64,000 nt of DNA from Tenacibaculum sp. Bg11-29 (GCF_002836595.1 NZ_PJBB01000003.1:2107001-2171000), one strand, 5' to 3'; counted from the first letter of the stretch, positions 31,755 through 42,157 are shown. The notes: a model not told the origin generated them from the letters alone. Program-made: numbers and translations.

Positions 31755-33419
31755 TTATAAGTTAACAATTGCTCCTTTCTTAAGCGTAATTTGCTTGTTG
31801 CATTTCTCTTTCCAATTATCATTACTACTAATAATAATTAAGCTCCAAGGTTGTGAAGGTTTTGTAATAAAATCTATAATACCCTTAGTTTCTTTTTTAT
31901 CTAATTGATCTAGAGGATCTTCTAATATTAATAATTTTGGTTTTCTTATAATAGCCCTAGCCAAAATTATTTTTTTTGAAATAGTATAACCAATATGTTT
32001 TCCTTCAGGTTTTAAATAAGTATCTAAACCATTGGGTTGGTGTTTTAAGAATTCGGTTAAACCAACAGTATTAAAGGTTAAATAAATATCATTATCTGTA
32101 ATAGAGGTATCTCCAAAAGTTACATTTTCTCTTATAGTACCTTTAAAAGGAGTTTCTTCCGATAAAGACAACCCTAAATTAGCTCTATAGTTATTAAGAT
32201 ATAAGCTGCTTAATGATAAGTCATTTATAAATATTCCACCAGAAGTTGGCTCTACAAGACCCGAAATTAATTGGGCTAAGCTAGATTTTCCAGAACCACT
32301 TTCTCCTTGAATTAAAATTCTATCTTTAGCAGCTATCTCAAAAGAAATATCATTTAAAATTGGGTTATTTCTATTACTAACATAATAGGAAACATTCTGA
32401 AGTTCAACTTTAAAAGAGTTTGTTATGTTAATGTTATTACCTTTTTGATTTTCAATTGGTTTGTCAATAACCTGACCTAGTTTTTCAATTGAAGTAAGTA
32501 CATCATAAAAAGACTCTAAGCCTAAAATTAATTTTTCAACTGAAGCTATCACTAGCAGTATAATTATTTCAGCAGCAACAAATTGACCAATATTCATTTT
32601 TTGATTTAAAACTAAAAAACCACCCATTAATAGCAGTCCTGCAGTAATAATTACTTTAAAACTAATCATTTGAATGTACTGAATAATTAAGATTTTAAAA
32701 TGATTCTCTCTTGAATCTAAATAATCGTTTACTAGAATATCACTTTTTTCTACGGCTAGTTTTGTTTTACCTGACAATTTAAAACTAATAATTGTTCTAG
32801 CAATTTCTTGTAACCAGTGCGCTACTTTGTATTTATTTTTAGATTCCTTTAAGCTTGTTTCCAAACCAATTTTAGCGGTGTATTTAAACACTACAAAAAT
32901 TAAAACCAATAGTAAAATTCCAAATAATATAAAAAATGGATGGTAAAAAGAAAGTAATAACAACGCAAAAATAATTTGTAACAATGCAGAAGGAACATCT
33001 ATTAATATTTTAGAAATTCCTTTTTGAATAGTTAGTGTGTCAAAAAATCTATTTGCTAGTTCAGGCGGATAGTAGTTCCTTAATTCGCTCATTTTTATTT
33101 TCGGAAAACGATAACTAAGTTCTAAAGAAGCTCTTGTAAAAATACGTTGCTGTATTGTTTCAATAATTCTTATTTGCATTAGTTTTAAGACCCCGCTAAA
33201 GGCAACCCCAGCGGTAACCAATATAACCAATACAATCCATGAGGCTGAAATTTCAGCTCCTTGTAGCAAATTTATAATTGCTTGAATACCTAATGGAAGC
33301 GATAAAGCAACGATACCTTCAAAAATTGCATAATAAGATATTTGTAAAACATCTTTCTTTTCAAGACTTAAAAGACCAAGAAAACGTTGCCAAGGAGTTA
33401 GTGTGTTATTTTTTGTCAT
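31755..33419 (-). CDS. ABC transporter (membrane and ATPase fused), degenerate nucleotide site
   Basis: 554 residues from the ATG at 33419. Six-helix exporter membrane domain (residues ~20-310) and C-terminal ATPase: Walker A GESGSGKSS near residue 372 is intact. The signature loop reads YTISKKIILARAI rather than LSGGQ, and Walker B reads LLILEDPLDQLD, with the D and E in swapped order. No N-terminal C39 peptidase. Probably the export ATPase of the HlyD/TolC system, with unusual hydrolysis properties. Overlaps the TetR gene by 14 bp. Confidence 0.88.
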   Translation of the reverse strand: MTKNNTLTPWQRFLGLLSLEKKDVLQISYYAIFEGIVALSLPLGIQAIINLLQGAEISASWIVLVILVTAGVAFSGVLKLMQIRIIETIQQRIFTRASLELSYRFPKIKMSELRNYYPPELANRFFDTLTIQKGISKILIDVPSALLQIIFALLLLSFYHPFFILFGILLLVLIFVVFKYTAKIGLETSLKESKNKYKVAHWLQEIARTIISFKLSGKTKLAVEKSDILVNDYLDSRENHFKILIIQYIQMISFKVIITAGLLLMGGFLVLNQKMNIGQFVAAEIIILLVIASVEKLILGLESFYDVLTSIEKLGQVIDKPIENQKGNNINITNSFKVELQNVSYYVSNRNNPILNDISFEIAAKDRILIQGESGSGKSSLAQLISGLVEPTSGGIFINDLSLSSLYLNNYRANLGLSLSEETPFKGTIRENVTFGDTSITDNDIYLTFNTVGLTEFLKHQPNGLDTYLKPEGKHIGYTISKKIILARAIIRKPKLLILEDPLDQLDKKETKGIIDFITKPSQPWSLIIISSNDNWKEKCNKQITLKKGAIVNL

Positions 33420-34089
33420 TTGCAAGACTATTTAAGGTTAAATCAAGAAAAAACGATGTTGGAGATATTGAATCATTACAATTAGTTAATGATTTAAAGT
33501 GTTGTTTAATAAATTGCTGGTGTAATGCCCCTTCAATAATAGTGCTTGCTAATGTAAGAGGGTGTTGGTAGGTATTGTTATAATTAGATATAATGTCGGC
33601 TAAACGCTTTACTACTTCTTTATATAATTTAAAAAAACCATCTTTATTTTCAGTATCTACTTCTTTTGTAGAATACGATTTAGAATTTTCATTAATTACA
33701 ATTAAGTTTAATAAAATCTCATTAATATGTGAGAAATTACTGTCTTGCTCGGTTGTTTTTGTTACTATTTGAATGGCTTTTGTTAATTTTTCTTTAGCAT
33801 CATTAATGCTATATGTTTCTATAACTAATTGATATTGTATCCAACCCCAATACCAAGAGGTTAAATAAATTAGTAATTTATGTTTGCTTTCAAAATACCT
33901 ATAAACAGAACTTTCGTTAGAGCCTATTAATTTACCAAGTTTTTTAAAATTGAAGCTTTCAAACCCAATAATTTCAATTAATTTAATACTATTTTCTACA
34001 ATTCTTTTACCTAAATCAGAAGTTTCAGGGTCTTTGAGATAGATGCCAGAAGGAATTTCAATCTTAATATTTGATAAAAAATTTTTCAT
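33406..34089 (-). CDS. TetR/AcrR-family regulator
   Basis: 227 residues; N-terminal helix-turn-helix FNFKKLGKLIGSNESSVYRYFESKHKLL near residues 45-75, the TetR pattern. First gene of the export operon and overlapping the ABC gene, so it probably represses its own operon in response to an effector. Faces the POT transporter gene across 189 bp. Confidence 0.88.
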   Translation of the reverse strand: MKNFLSNIKIEIPSGIYLKDPETSDLGKRIVENSIKLIEIIGFESFNFKKLGKLIGSNESSVYRYFESKHKLLIYLTSWYWGWIQYQLVIETYSINDAKEKLTKAIQIVTKTTEQDSNFSHINEILLNLIVINENSKSYSTKEVDTENKDGFFKLYKEVVKRLADIISNYNNTYQHPLTLASTIIEGALHQQFIKQHFKSLTNCNDSISPTSFFLDLTLNSLANDKK

Positions 34090-34252
34090 AAATAAATATT
34101 ATAAGTGCAAATGTAATAGTATTACTATTAATAAAGAAAGTAAAAGTGTTAATTTAATAATAAATTAGTTTTTTTAGGAATTACAAAAACTCACAATCAC
34201 TTATTTTTTTATACATTTTACTACAACGCTTCATATTAAAGGTATGTAAAAT

Positions 34253-34260
34253 TAGATTTG
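34253..34260 (+). promoter_or_regulatory. candidate promoter of the POT transporter gene
   Basis: TAGATTTG fits TAnnTTTG and lies 18 bp before the ATG at 34279. No clear TTTG at -33. Confidence 0.4.
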
Positions 34261-34278
34261 TGTAAACAAAATTATATT

Positions 34279-35826
34279 ATGAAAACACATACATCAACGG
34301 GTGACTTTTTAGGGCACCCTAAAGGATTACTTTATTTATTTTTTGCAGAACTATGGGAACGATTCTCTTTTTACGGAATGCGAGCGTTACTTGTTTTATA
34401 CATGACAAAACATTTATTGTATTCTGATGAGATGTCGTTTGGTGTTTATGCAGCTTATATGTCTTTAGTATATGTAACTCCGATGATTGGAGGTATTCTT
34501 GCTGATAAAATTTTAGGATTTAGAAAAGCAATTTTATTAGGTGGAGTATTAATGTCATTAGGTCATTTTTTGCTAACCTTTGAGCAGCCAATATTTTTCT
34601 ATGGCTCGCTAGCTTTAATTATTGTAGGTAATGGTTTTTTTAAACCAAATATTTCTTCTTTTGTAGGTAATTTATATAAACAAGGAGATGTTCGTAGAGA
34701 TGCAGGTTTTACAATATTTTACATGGGAATAAATATTGGTGGGGCAGTTGCTCCATTAGCTTGTGCATGGTTTGCTGAAACCTATGGTTGGCATTATGGT
34801 TTTGTATTAGCTGGTATTGGTATGTTATTGGGCTTATTCGTTTTTCAGAGAGGTCTTAAAAATAATACTTTTGAAGATAAAGGTTTGGTAACAAACTCAA
34901 CATTATATAACGAAACAATTTTAGGAATTAAAAAAGGTACAGCTATTGTTATAGCTGCTTTTTTATCTGTTCCTATTTTTGCTTTAATTGTACGCTTTCA
35001 TCAGTTTGAACATTATTTAGTTTGGGTAGTTTCTTTATTTTTAATAGGATATATAACGTATATTTTAAAGCAGGTAAGCAAATCAGAAAAGCAACGTTTA
35101 TTGGTTGCTGTTTATTTTACGATTTTATACACTTTGTTTTCAGCTATTTTCGAACAAGCAGGTAGTTCTCTAACCCTTTTTGCAGATAGAAATGTAAATT
35201 TAGTAGGTATGAATGCAGCAGGAACCAATAGTATTAACTCTGGATTCATAATTCTGTTAGCAATTCCATTTTCTATGTTATGGACATTTTTAAGCAAAAT
35301 TAATAAGAATCCTAACTCTGTAATTAAATTCGGATTAGGGTTGTTATTCTTAGGTTTAGGATTTGTTATTTTCGGAATGTCAGCAAACCAAGTAGATGAA
35401 TTTGCAAAAACACCAATGCTATATTTAGTTGTTGGTTATTTAGTGTTAACTATTGGAGAATTATTTTTATCTCCAATTGGTTTGTCAAAAATGACAGAAC
35501 TATCACCAATGAAATATGTGGCTTTTATTATGGGAGTTTGGTTTTCTGCTAATTTTTATGGACATTATTTTGCAGGTAAAATAGCAAAACTAACAACCGT
35601 ATCAGAAGGTGATTTAGGTATTTTTTCAGAAGGTTTTTTTGGAGAAATCACACAGTTTGTAACGGGATTGTCAAATACCATCGTTTTAGAAAAAGGAATT
35701 GCTTTTCAACAGTTATATTCTTACGTTTCTGTATACTCTAGTTTAGGGTTAGTTGCTTCGGTAATTGGTGTTATAGTTGTATTATTCTCAAATCCAATAA
35801 AAAAAATGATGGGTAAAATTCATTAA
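34279..35826 (+). CDS. POT/PTR-family peptide:H+ symporter
   Basis: 515 residues from the ATG at 34279 (MKTHTSTGDFLGHPKGLLYL). About 14 transmembrane helices. The ExxER-type motif is seen as FFAELWERFSFYGMRALLVLYM, and the PTR2 signature GNGFFKPNISSFVGNLY is present. Takes up di- or tripeptides with protons. A preceding in-frame TTG at 34258 lies in the promoter candidate and is unlikely. Confidence 0.94.
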   Translation: MKTHTSTGDFLGHPKGLLYLFFAELWERFSFYGMRALLVLYMTKHLLYSDEMSFGVYAAYMSLVYVTPMIGGILADKILGFRKAILLGGVLMSLGHFLLTFEQPIFFYGSLALIIVGNGFFKPNISSFVGNLYKQGDVRRDAGFTIFYMGINIGGAVAPLACAWFAETYGWHYGFVLAGIGMLLGLFVFQRGLKNNTFEDKGLVTNSTLYNETILGIKKGTAIVIAAFLSVPIFALIVRFHQFEHYLVWVVSLFLIGYITYILKQVSKSEKQRLLVAVYFTILYTLFSAIFEQAGSSLTLFADRNVNLVGMNAAGTNSINSGFIILLAIPFSMLWTFLSKINKNPNSVIKFGLGLLFLGLGFVIFGMSANQVDEFAKTPMLYLVVGYLVLTIGELFLSPIGLSKMTELSPMKYVAFIMGVWFSANFYGHYFAGKIAKLTTVSEGDLGIFSEGFFGEITQFVTGLSNTIVLEKGIAFQQLYSYVSVYSSLGLVASVIGVIVVLFSNPIKKMMGKIH

Positions 35827-35851
35827 ATTTTAATCATAAACAATATTTAGT

Positions 35852-36343
35852 ATGAAGCAAAGAAAACATTTACTATCACTTTTTATTGTATTTACATTAG
35901 TTAGTTCTTGTAATGTAGAAAATAAAAAATCAAATAATTTTTTAGAAAAACAAAATGAGAAAGCATTTACAGAAGTAATGTTAAAGCACTTAAAAGCAGT
36001 TTCTGATAAAAATATGGAAACGTTAAAAATAACATTATCACCTAAAGGAGATATGGAGCTAATTCAACCAAATATGGAAATTATTTATTCTGTAAATGGT
36101 TTTTTGAAATTCCACGAGCCTTTTTTAAAGGATTCTAATTCAGCATTAGAATTTAAAATTACCAGTAAAAATATTGGAGATAGAATAGGAGTTGCTACTA
36201 CAGAAGCTATATATAAAGAATTTAAACGTAACGGTAAGCCTTATTTTAATAGATTAATAGTTACTTATACCTTAGAAAAAATAAAAGGTAAATGGTATGT
36301 TATAAAAGACCATGCTAGTTCAATTGAAAAAACTAAAAGCTAA
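35852..36343 (+). CDS. NTF2-like lipoprotein
   Basis: 163 residues; signal peptide with lipobox (LFIVFTLVSSCNVE). NTF2/SnoaL-like domain: MLKHLKAVSDKNMETLKITL, then IGVATTEAIYKEF and LIVTYTLEKIKGKWYVIKDH. Similar cone-shaped proteins occur in cassette 10, without close identity. Function unknown. Confidence 0.78.
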   Translation: MKQRKHLLSLFIVFTLVSSCNVENKKSNNFLEKQNEKAFTEVMLKHLKAVSDKNMETLKITLSPKGDMELIQPNMEIIYSVNGFLKFHEPFLKDSNSALEFKITSKNIGDRIGVATTEAIYKEFKRNGKPYFNRLIVTYTLEKIKGKWYVIKDHASSIEKTKS

Positions 36344-36385
36344 AGATGAAAAGTATGAAATATGCATCTTTAATACCTTGGTATT

Positions 36386-37186
36386 ATGGAAAACAATGAA
36401 CAATATTTTGTGATTAATAAAGAAACTTGGAACATGAAGGTTGGGGTGCATGCTAAAAGTGACATGTATGATTTAAATGCATTTAAAAATGGTGAGAGTT
36501 CATTAAAGAAATATGAGTTAGATGCTTTAGGTGATGTTTCTGGTAAATCATTATTGCACTTACAATGTCATTTTGGGCAAGACACGTTAAGTTTGGCAAG
36601 AATGGGAGCTAAGTGCACCGGGATAGATTTGTCTGATTAAGTAATTAAATTGCCAAAAGCGTTAAATAAAGAATTAAGTTTAGAGGTGAAATTTATATGT
36701 TGTAATGTATATGATACCAATAAATATGTATTAGAAACTTTTGATATTGTATATACAAGTTATGGTGTTATTGGTTAGCTGCCTGATTTAAAACCTAGGG
36801 CAAAAGTAATTGCAGCTAGTTTAAAAAGTGGAGTAACGTTTTTTATGGCAGAATTTCATCCGATTGTATGGATGTTCGATTATCAAGACAACAAAACGGT
36901 GATGCGCTACAAATACAATCAAAAAGAAGTTATTTACGAAGAGTATTCAGGAACTTATGCTGATACTAATGATGAAATGCTAACCAGAGAATATGGTTGG
37001 AATCATGGTTTAGGTAATGTAGTTACTGCTTTAACTTCGGAAGGCTTGCAGATTGAATTTTTAAGGGAATATGACGAATGTCCTTATAATGTACTACCAG
37101 ATTTAGAAGAAGAAGAGAACGGAATGTTTGCAACAAAAGATAAACTTTATCCTTTAATTTATACGCTTAAAGCAACAAAACCATAA
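36386..37186 (+). pseudogene. class I SAM-dependent methyltransferase with two nonsense codons
   Basis: One 266-codon frame broken by TAA at 36638-36640 and TAG at 36776-36778. Part 1 has LLHLQCHFGQDTLSLARMGAKCTGIDLSD, the SAM-binding motif I, ending at the first stop. The frame then continues VIKLPKALNKEL... FDIVYTSYGVIG, TAG, LPDLKPRAKVIAASL, FHPIVWMFDY and on to YPLIYTLKATKP. The second stop sits where Trp is expected, so TGG to TAG; the first fits GAA to TAA. Two in-frame stops indicate a decayed gene. Confidence 0.88.
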
Positions 37187-37206
37187 GATCTCTATCTTAT
37201 GGTTTT
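37177..37206 (+). terminator. intrinsic terminator
   Basis: AAAACCATAAGAT (37177-37189) pairs with ATCTTATGGTTTT (37194-37206) around a 4-base loop, then CTTATAT. Overlaps the end of the methyltransferase pseudogene. Confidence 0.75.
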
Positions 37207-37347
37207 CTTATATAAAAAAGATATTTGTCATTTTTGTATGGTATTGATAATGCAATAAGTTAGGTATTTGGAGTTAGCGAGTTGTTATGTTGTTTAAAAG
37301 ACGAAATAAGGAAAGTTTATTTTATTACATTTACAAAAAAAAAATAA

Positions 37348-37713
37348 ATGAAAAATGATAGTTTATACACCACTATATTTGGTAAAAGAATAAGTATTTT
37401 CTTAATTATACCGCTTTTTTTTGTAGTTAATGTAATAATGCTTTTTATTTTAATGAAACTTTCAAGCTCTTTTACGATTACTGCTTTTCTAATGCTTATG
37501 CCACCTGGAGTTATTAGGAGCTTCTCTAATGAACTTTTTTATATTTTTAATATAAGTAAGAAAACAAAGGATAAGCTCAGCTTCATAATTAGTTTCCTAA
37601 TTTTAACCATATTTTTATTGATTTTTTCGTCTGGTTTATTAAAAACAATAATTATTTATATCGCATACTATTTATATTGTAAGGTAACTTTTGAGATATT
37701 TGCTAATGATTAA
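37348..37713 (+). CDS. small membrane protein, unknown
   Basis: 121 residues with about four hydrophobic helices and few charged residues (SIFLIIPLFFVVNVIMLFIL; FIISFLILTIFLLIFS). No family recognised. Stands alone between two terminator hairpins. Confidence 0.5.
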   Translation: MKNDSLYTTIFGKRISIFLIIPLFFVVNVIMLFILMKLSSSFTITAFLMLMPPGVIRSFSNELFYIFNISKKTKDKLSFIISFLILTIFLLIFSSGLLKTIIIYIAYYLYCKVTFEIFAND

Positions 37714-37857
37714 ATATGAGCTAATAGATCTATTAATCTTGCATTAAACCTTGCTTATTGTATGGTTTTATTTTTTCTTTAATGAGATAAATTATTGCTT
37801 GATTTTGATAAAACAGGAATATTTATAATAAAGGATAAGTTTTATCCTTAAAACAGA

Positions 37858-37885
37858 AAAACCATAGGAGAGCTCCTATGGTTTT
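37858..37885. terminator. bidirectional intrinsic terminator
   Basis: AAAACCATAGGAG (37858-37870) and CTCCTATGGTTTT (37873-37885) pair around AG, flanked by A and T runs. Ends the - strand YceI/ACBP/CdsA operon and may also stop + strand transcripts. Confidence 0.8.
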
Positions 37886-37906
37886 ATTATTTTGATAAGT
37901 TTACTG

Positions 37907-38539
37907 TTATTTAAACGTTGATGTAATGTTTATCGCAACTTCATCCCAAGTTTTAGAAACACCATCAGTACCTTTATGTAAATCTTTACAAGCTTCATTT
38001 AAAGATGTTAAAGCTTTTTGTGCATTCCAATCTGTAATTTTAAGGTTACCAGTTAAATTAAAAACCTTTCCGCTTATAGTATACTTAAAAGCAAGTTTTT
38101 TAGTAACTCCATTCATAGTAATATCAGAAAAACCAATAGAGTCATTCTCTAAAACTAATTTACCAGAAAGTAACTCAGTTTTATCCATAATACCAAAAAA
38201 GAACTTTTTAATCTTAAAGTCTCTACTTGTATCTTTTGTAAAAACACTGCTTACTGGAATAGAAAATTCTGCATTATTAATAGCTTCTTTAAGAGTATTA
38301 CCTTCTCCATTAGAAGTAACAGTTACTTTTTTAAATTGCCCGTTAACAGGTAGTTTTTCAGTTGTCTTGTACGCGGTCCAGTTTATTTTATTATCGGCAT
38401 CCTGTAATACAAAAGCTGCTTTTTTTACTACCTTAACTTCTTCTTTTTTAACAGGTGTTTCTTTTTTTGCTTCAGATTTACAAGAAACAATACTATTAAT
38501 GGCAATAAAAATTGCAGCTAAACGAATGATTTTTTTCAT
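37907..38539 (-). CDS. YceI-family lipoprotein
   Basis: 210 residues from the ATG at 38539; an in-frame extension to 38623 lies inside the ACBP gene and is rejected. Lipobox in IAINSIVSCKSE, a KKE-rich linker, then a YceI-type lipocalin-like domain (DNKINWTAYKTTEKLPVNGQF, VTSNGEG, ITMNGVTKKLAFKYTI). YceI proteins bind isoprenoid-type lipids in the envelope. Downstream of ACBP. Confidence 0.85.
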   Translation of the reverse strand: MKKIIRLAAIFIAINSIVSCKSEAKKETPVKKEEVKVVKKAAFVLQDADNKINWTAYKTTEKLPVNGQFKKVTVTSNGEGNTLKEAINNAEFSIPVSSVFTKDTSRDFKIKKFFFGIMDKTELLSGKLVLENDSIGFSDITMNGVTKKLAFKYTISGKVFNLTGNLKITDWNAQKALTSLNEACKDLHKGTDGVSKTWDEVAINITSTFK

Positions 38540-38544
38540 GATAA

Positions 38545-38802
38545 TTATTTTATAATTGAATTGACTAAGTTGATGTATTCTTGTTTTGCTTGGTCTTCGC
38601 TCATTCCTTTTAATTGCATCCAAGCATTAAATTTAAAAGCATTTCTTAAACCATTATTTGTGTTAAAGGAAAAATGATCTCCTTTAACAGCTTGTTTGTA
38701 ATAAGCATATAATTTAAGCATAACATCAGGAGGAAGTCTTTCCCTTAGTTTAGAGGCTTCCTTGTATGCTTTTTGAAATTGTATGTCTAAATCATTTACC
38801 AT
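38545..38802 (-). CDS. acyl-CoA-binding protein
   Basis: 85 residues, typical ACBP length: FQKAYKEASKLRERLPPDVMLKLYAYYKQAVKGD followed by KFNAWMQLKGMSEDQAKQEYINLV. The YxxYKQA and KxxAW positions that contact CoA are present. Cytosolic carrier of long-chain acyl-CoA. Lies 28 bp downstream of cdsA on the - strand. Confidence 0.93.
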   Translation of the reverse strand: MVNDLDIQFQKAYKEASKLRERLPPDVMLKLYAYYKQAVKGDHFSFNTNNGLRNAFKFNAWMQLKGMSEDQAKQEYINLVNSIIK

Positions 38803-38830
38803 AAATACTAATAAGGTATATAATTATATT

Positions 38831-39625
38831 TTACATTATATAGTGTATATACAAATATACAAAGGGAGCTAGGAAAAACAAACTGTCTAGCCTATCTAAT
38901 AAACCGCCATGTCCAGGCATTATTGTACCACTATCTTTAACTTTTGCTTGTCTTTTAAATTTAGATTCTACTAAATCTCCTAAAGATCCAAAAATAGCTA
39001 CAATAACAGCAATGATTATCCAATTTGAAATAGAAAAATAAGTAGAGTATTTTCCAATTAAAAAACCTGCAATAATTGCAAACAGTAGCCCTCCGATAAA
39101 ACCTTCAATCGTTTTTTTAGGAGATACAGATTCAAATAATTTATGTTTTCCGAAGTTTTTACCTACAAAAAAAGCAAAACTATCATTCGTCCAAATCATC
39201 AAAATAATAAAAATAATAATATTCGGGTGATAATCGTTTTCAATAAAAGGTAATTTTATTAAAAAATAAAAAGGTAAAATTAGGTAGGTAATATGTAAAG
39301 TTATTTTTTGAGTAATAGTATTAGTTTTTATAGGTTTTGTACTTATTAGATAATAAAGTAGGCCTAATAAACCAACAAAAGAAAAACCTATAAGGAAGCT
39401 ATCAACAGAAGAGGGAACTGTGATAATACATAAAAGAATAATACTTGCTAAAAGTAAATATGGTATGCTATTTTTTAAATTGAGTATTCTTGAAAACTCA
39501 AAAACACATATAGCAGAAAAAATACTAATTAAGCCGATGTAGGATTCTGCGGAAAAAAGAATAGCAGAAATAAAAATTATAGCATAAACAAGTCCAGAAA
39601 TACTTCTTGTTATAAGGTTGCGCAT
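38831..39625 (-). CDS. cdsA: phosphatidate cytidylyltransferase
   Basis: 264 residues with about seven or eight membrane helices and the CDP-diglyceride synthase signature near the C-terminus (AKVKDSGTIMPGHGGLLDRLDS). Makes CDP-diacylglycerol from phosphatidic acid and CTP for phospholipid synthesis. Spaced 3 bp from the LUD gene in the rsfS-ftsH-LUD-cdsA-acbp operon. Confidence 0.95.
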   Translation of the reverse strand: MRNLITRSISGLVYAIIFISAILFSAESYIGLISIFSAICVFEFSRILNLKNSIPYLLLASIILLCIITVPSSVDSFLIGFSFVGLLGLLYYLISTKPIKTNTITQKITLHITYLILPFYFLIKLPFIENDYHPNIIIFIILMIWTNDSFAFFVGKNFGKHKLFESVSPKKTIEGFIGGLLFAIIAGFLIGKYSTYFSISNWIIIAVIVAIFGSLGDLVESKFKRQAKVKDSGTIMPGHGGLLDRLDSLFFLAPFVYLYIHYIM

Positions 39626-39628
39626 GGT

Positions 39629-40219
39629 TTATAAATCTTCAAAGAGTAGCAAATATAAGTTTTTTGAATTACTGTTACCGTAAGTTAAAAAACTATCATC
39701 GTCAACGTCAATTTTATAATTAGTGATAGAGCTAATATTTGTAGGTATATTACCTTGAAAGTTTGTTTTAATACCCGTTAATCCTTCTCCCATATTTTTC
39801 ACCAATTGGCTTGTAGTAGCATATACTACAAAATGTTTTGAAAGAGAAGATAGCTTATCGCTTCCTATTTGATTAGAAGAAAACAAAATATCTCCTTTGT
39901 TAGCAATTAAATGCTCGCAAGAGGTAAAGTAAGGGGTGTTTTCAGAAGTTTTTTTTTGAATATTAAGATCTAATTTATCAGTAATCTTTAATAAATCGAA
40001 ATCAGAACAAGTAATTTCGTTCCAATTGTTTTCTTTTAAAATTTCTTTCAAATTACTCGCTACTTCATTTATAGATGTACAGTATAAAAACCGACCTCCT
40101 TTACTGATAAAATTATGAACAAAAGAATCATCTAAAGACAAATTAACTTCTTGCTCGTTAATTTGTCTTTCTGTAGATGATTTTTTGTAAGATTTATATA
40201 TTTTCTTGAAAATATTCAT
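39629..40219 (-). CDS. LUD-domain protein (LutC/YkgG-like)
   Basis: 196 residues; the LUD fold is suggested by FLYCTSINEVASNLKEIL, the CEHLIANKGDILFSSNQIG segment and FVVYATTSQLVKNM. LUD proteins include LutC of lactate oxidation, but Bacteroidota place this one between ftsH and cdsA with no lactate genes. Function unknown. Confidence 0.8.
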   Translation of the reverse strand: MNIFKKIYKSYKKSSTERQINEQEVNLSLDDSFVHNFISKGGRFLYCTSINEVASNLKEILKENNWNEITCSDFDLLKITDKLDLNIQKKTSENTPYFTSCEHLIANKGDILFSSNQIGSDKLSSLSKHFVVYATTSQLVKNMGEGLTGIKTNFQGNIPTNISSITNYKIDVDDDSFLTYGNSNSKNLYLLLFEDL

Positions 40220-40228
40220 TCAAATAAA

Positions 40229-42157
40229 CTATTCTTCAGTTACAGTATTTGTTTTTTCTTCTTTTTTATCAAAAGGTCTTTCTCCAAATAATTTCACTAA
40301 GTCATCTTTAAACATAACTTCCTTTTCAAGTAATAACTCTGCAAGTTGGCTAAGTTTATCTTTATGTTCACTTAAAAGATCAATAGCTCTTTGGTATTGA
40401 TTTTCAATCATTTTAGAGATTTCTTCATCAATAGTTTTAGCAGTGTCATCACTATACGGCTTAACAAAGGAATCATTTCCTGATGAATCATAATAGGTAA
40501 CATTACCTACTTTATCGTTTAAACCATAAACGGTAACCATTGCTCTGGCTTGTTTCGTAACTTTTTCTAAGTCACTTAAAGCACCTGTAGAAATTTTATT
40601 AAACATCAACTTTTCGGCAGCTCTACCACCCATAGTAGCACACATCTCGTCAAGCATTTGTTCGGTTTGAATAATTTTTCTTTCTTCAGGAAGGTACCAA
40701 GCTGCACCTAATGATTGACCACGAGGAACAATTGTTACTTTAACTAAAGGAGCTGCATGTTCTAACATCCAACTAACTGTAGCGTGACCAGCTTCATGAA
40801 AAGCAATAACTTTCTTTTCTTTTGGCGTAATTACTTTATTTTTCTTTTCTAAACCACCAACAATTCTATCTACAGCATCTAAGAAATCTTGATGCTCAAT
40901 AGCTTCTTTATTGTTTCTAGCGGCAATTAAAGCAGCTTCGTTACATAAATTAGCAATATCAGCTCCAGAAAAACCAGGAGTTTGTTGTGCTAGTAATTCT
41001 AAATTAGCATTTTCAGCTAACTTTAAAGGTTTTATGTGTACGTCAAAAATTTCTCTACGTTCATGTAAATCTGGTAAGTCAACATAAATTTGACGATCAA
41101 AACGACCAGCACGCATTAAAGCTTTATCTAATACATCTGCACGATTTGTTGCGGCTAATACAATAACATTTGTATCAGTTCCAAAACCATCCATTTCTGT
41201 TAAAAGTTGATTCAATGTGTTTTCACGCTCATCGTTACCACCAGTCATACTGTTTTTTCCTCTTGCACGACCAATTGCATCTATTTCATCAATAAATATA
41301 ATTGAAGGAGATTTTTGTTGGGCTTGTTTGAATAAATCTCTAACACGAGATGCACCTACACCAACAAACATTTCTACAAAATCAGAACCAGATAAAGAGA
41401 AGAAAGGAACTCCTGCTTCACCAGCAACAGCTTTTGCTAATAAGGTTTTACCTGTTCCAGGAGGTCCTACAAGTAAGGCTCCTTTAGGTATTTTACCACC
41501 TAGTTTAGTGTATTTTTCAGGTGTTTTTAAGAAGTCAACAATTTCTTGAATTTCTTCTTTAGCACCTTCTAAACCAGCTACATCTTTAAATGTTGTTTTA
41601 ACTTTAGTGTCTTGATCAAAAAGCTTAGCTTTTGATTTACCAATGTTAAAAATTTGACCACCACCGCCAGCTCCTGATCCACCACCAGACATTCTTTTCA
41701 TAAAGAAAAGCCAAATACCTATTAGTAAGATAAAAGGAAGAAAGTCAAACAATGTTTTCATTAAGCTTGTTGGCTCTACATTATTTATGTCAAAATCAAG
41801 ATTCTTTTCAGTTCTTTCTTTTTTAATTTCATTTTCGAAATTTTGTAAATCACCAAAGTTATATGTATATAAAGGTGATCCTTTTCTATAGAAAGCAGAT
41901 TCTGTTATTTTTTTATGTTCTTCTTTTTTCTCAGCATCACTTTTTAAGAATATTTGAGCAAGATTATTATTCTCAATAACGATTTTCTTTATATCATTTT
42001 CCTGTAATATCTTAGAGAACTCATTTTCTGTAATGTTACGAGAACCTAAATTACTTGAATTAAAAAAGCTTAATCCTAATAATACGACTATTATAGGTAT
42101 ATATATCCAAAATGAATTAAAAGTAAATTTTGGTGTGTTTTTTTTCTTATCACTCAT
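40229..42157 (-). CDS. ftsH: ATP-dependent zinc metalloprotease FtsH
   Basis: 642 residues: two membrane helices ([17 protein letters not shown] and [18 protein letters not shown]) around a periplasmic domain, Gly-rich [10 protein letters not shown] linker, AAA domain with Walker A GPPGTGKT and Walker [12 protein letters not shown], and M41 protease with HEAGH zinc motif. Degrades misfolded membrane proteins and regulators. 28 bp downstream of rsfS. Confidence 0.97.
   Translation of the reverse strand: MSDKKKNTPKFTFNSFWIYIPIIVVLLGLSFFNSSNLGSRNITENEFSKILQENDIKKIVIENNNLAQIFLKSDAEKKEEHKKITESAFYRKGSPLYTYNFGDLQNFENEIKKERTEKNLDFDINNVEPTSLMKTLFDFLPFILLIGIWLFFMKRMSGGGSGAGGGGQIFNIGKSKAKLFDQDTKVKTTFKDVAGLEGAKEEIQEIVDFLKTPEKYTKLGGKIPKGALLVGPPGTGKTLLAKAVAGEAGVPFFSLSGSDFVEMFVGVGASRVRDLFKQAQQKSPSIIFIDEIDAIGRARGKNSMTGGNDERENTLNQLLTEMDGFGTDTNVIVLAATNRADVLDKALMRAGRFDRQIYVDLPDLHERREIFDVHIKPLKLAENANLELLAQQTPGFSGADIANLCNEAALIAARNNKEAIEHQDFLDAVDRIVGGLEKKNKVITPKEKKVIAFHEAGHATVSWMLEHAAPLVKVTIVPRGQSLGAAWYLPEERKIIQTEQMLDEMCATMGGRAAEKLMFNKISTGALSDLEKVTKQARAMVTVYGLNDKVGNVTYYDSSGNDSFVKPYSDDTAKTIDEEISKMIENQYQRAIDLLSEHKDKLSQLAELLLEKEVMFKDDLVKLFGERPFDKKEEKTNTVTEE

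Noticed and set aside
38803..38830. Missing psd gene between cdsA and the ACBP gene
   Set aside because: I recall phosphatidylserine decarboxylase often lying here in flavobacteria, but the 28-bp gap shows no remnant and I cannot check its position elsewhere in the genome.
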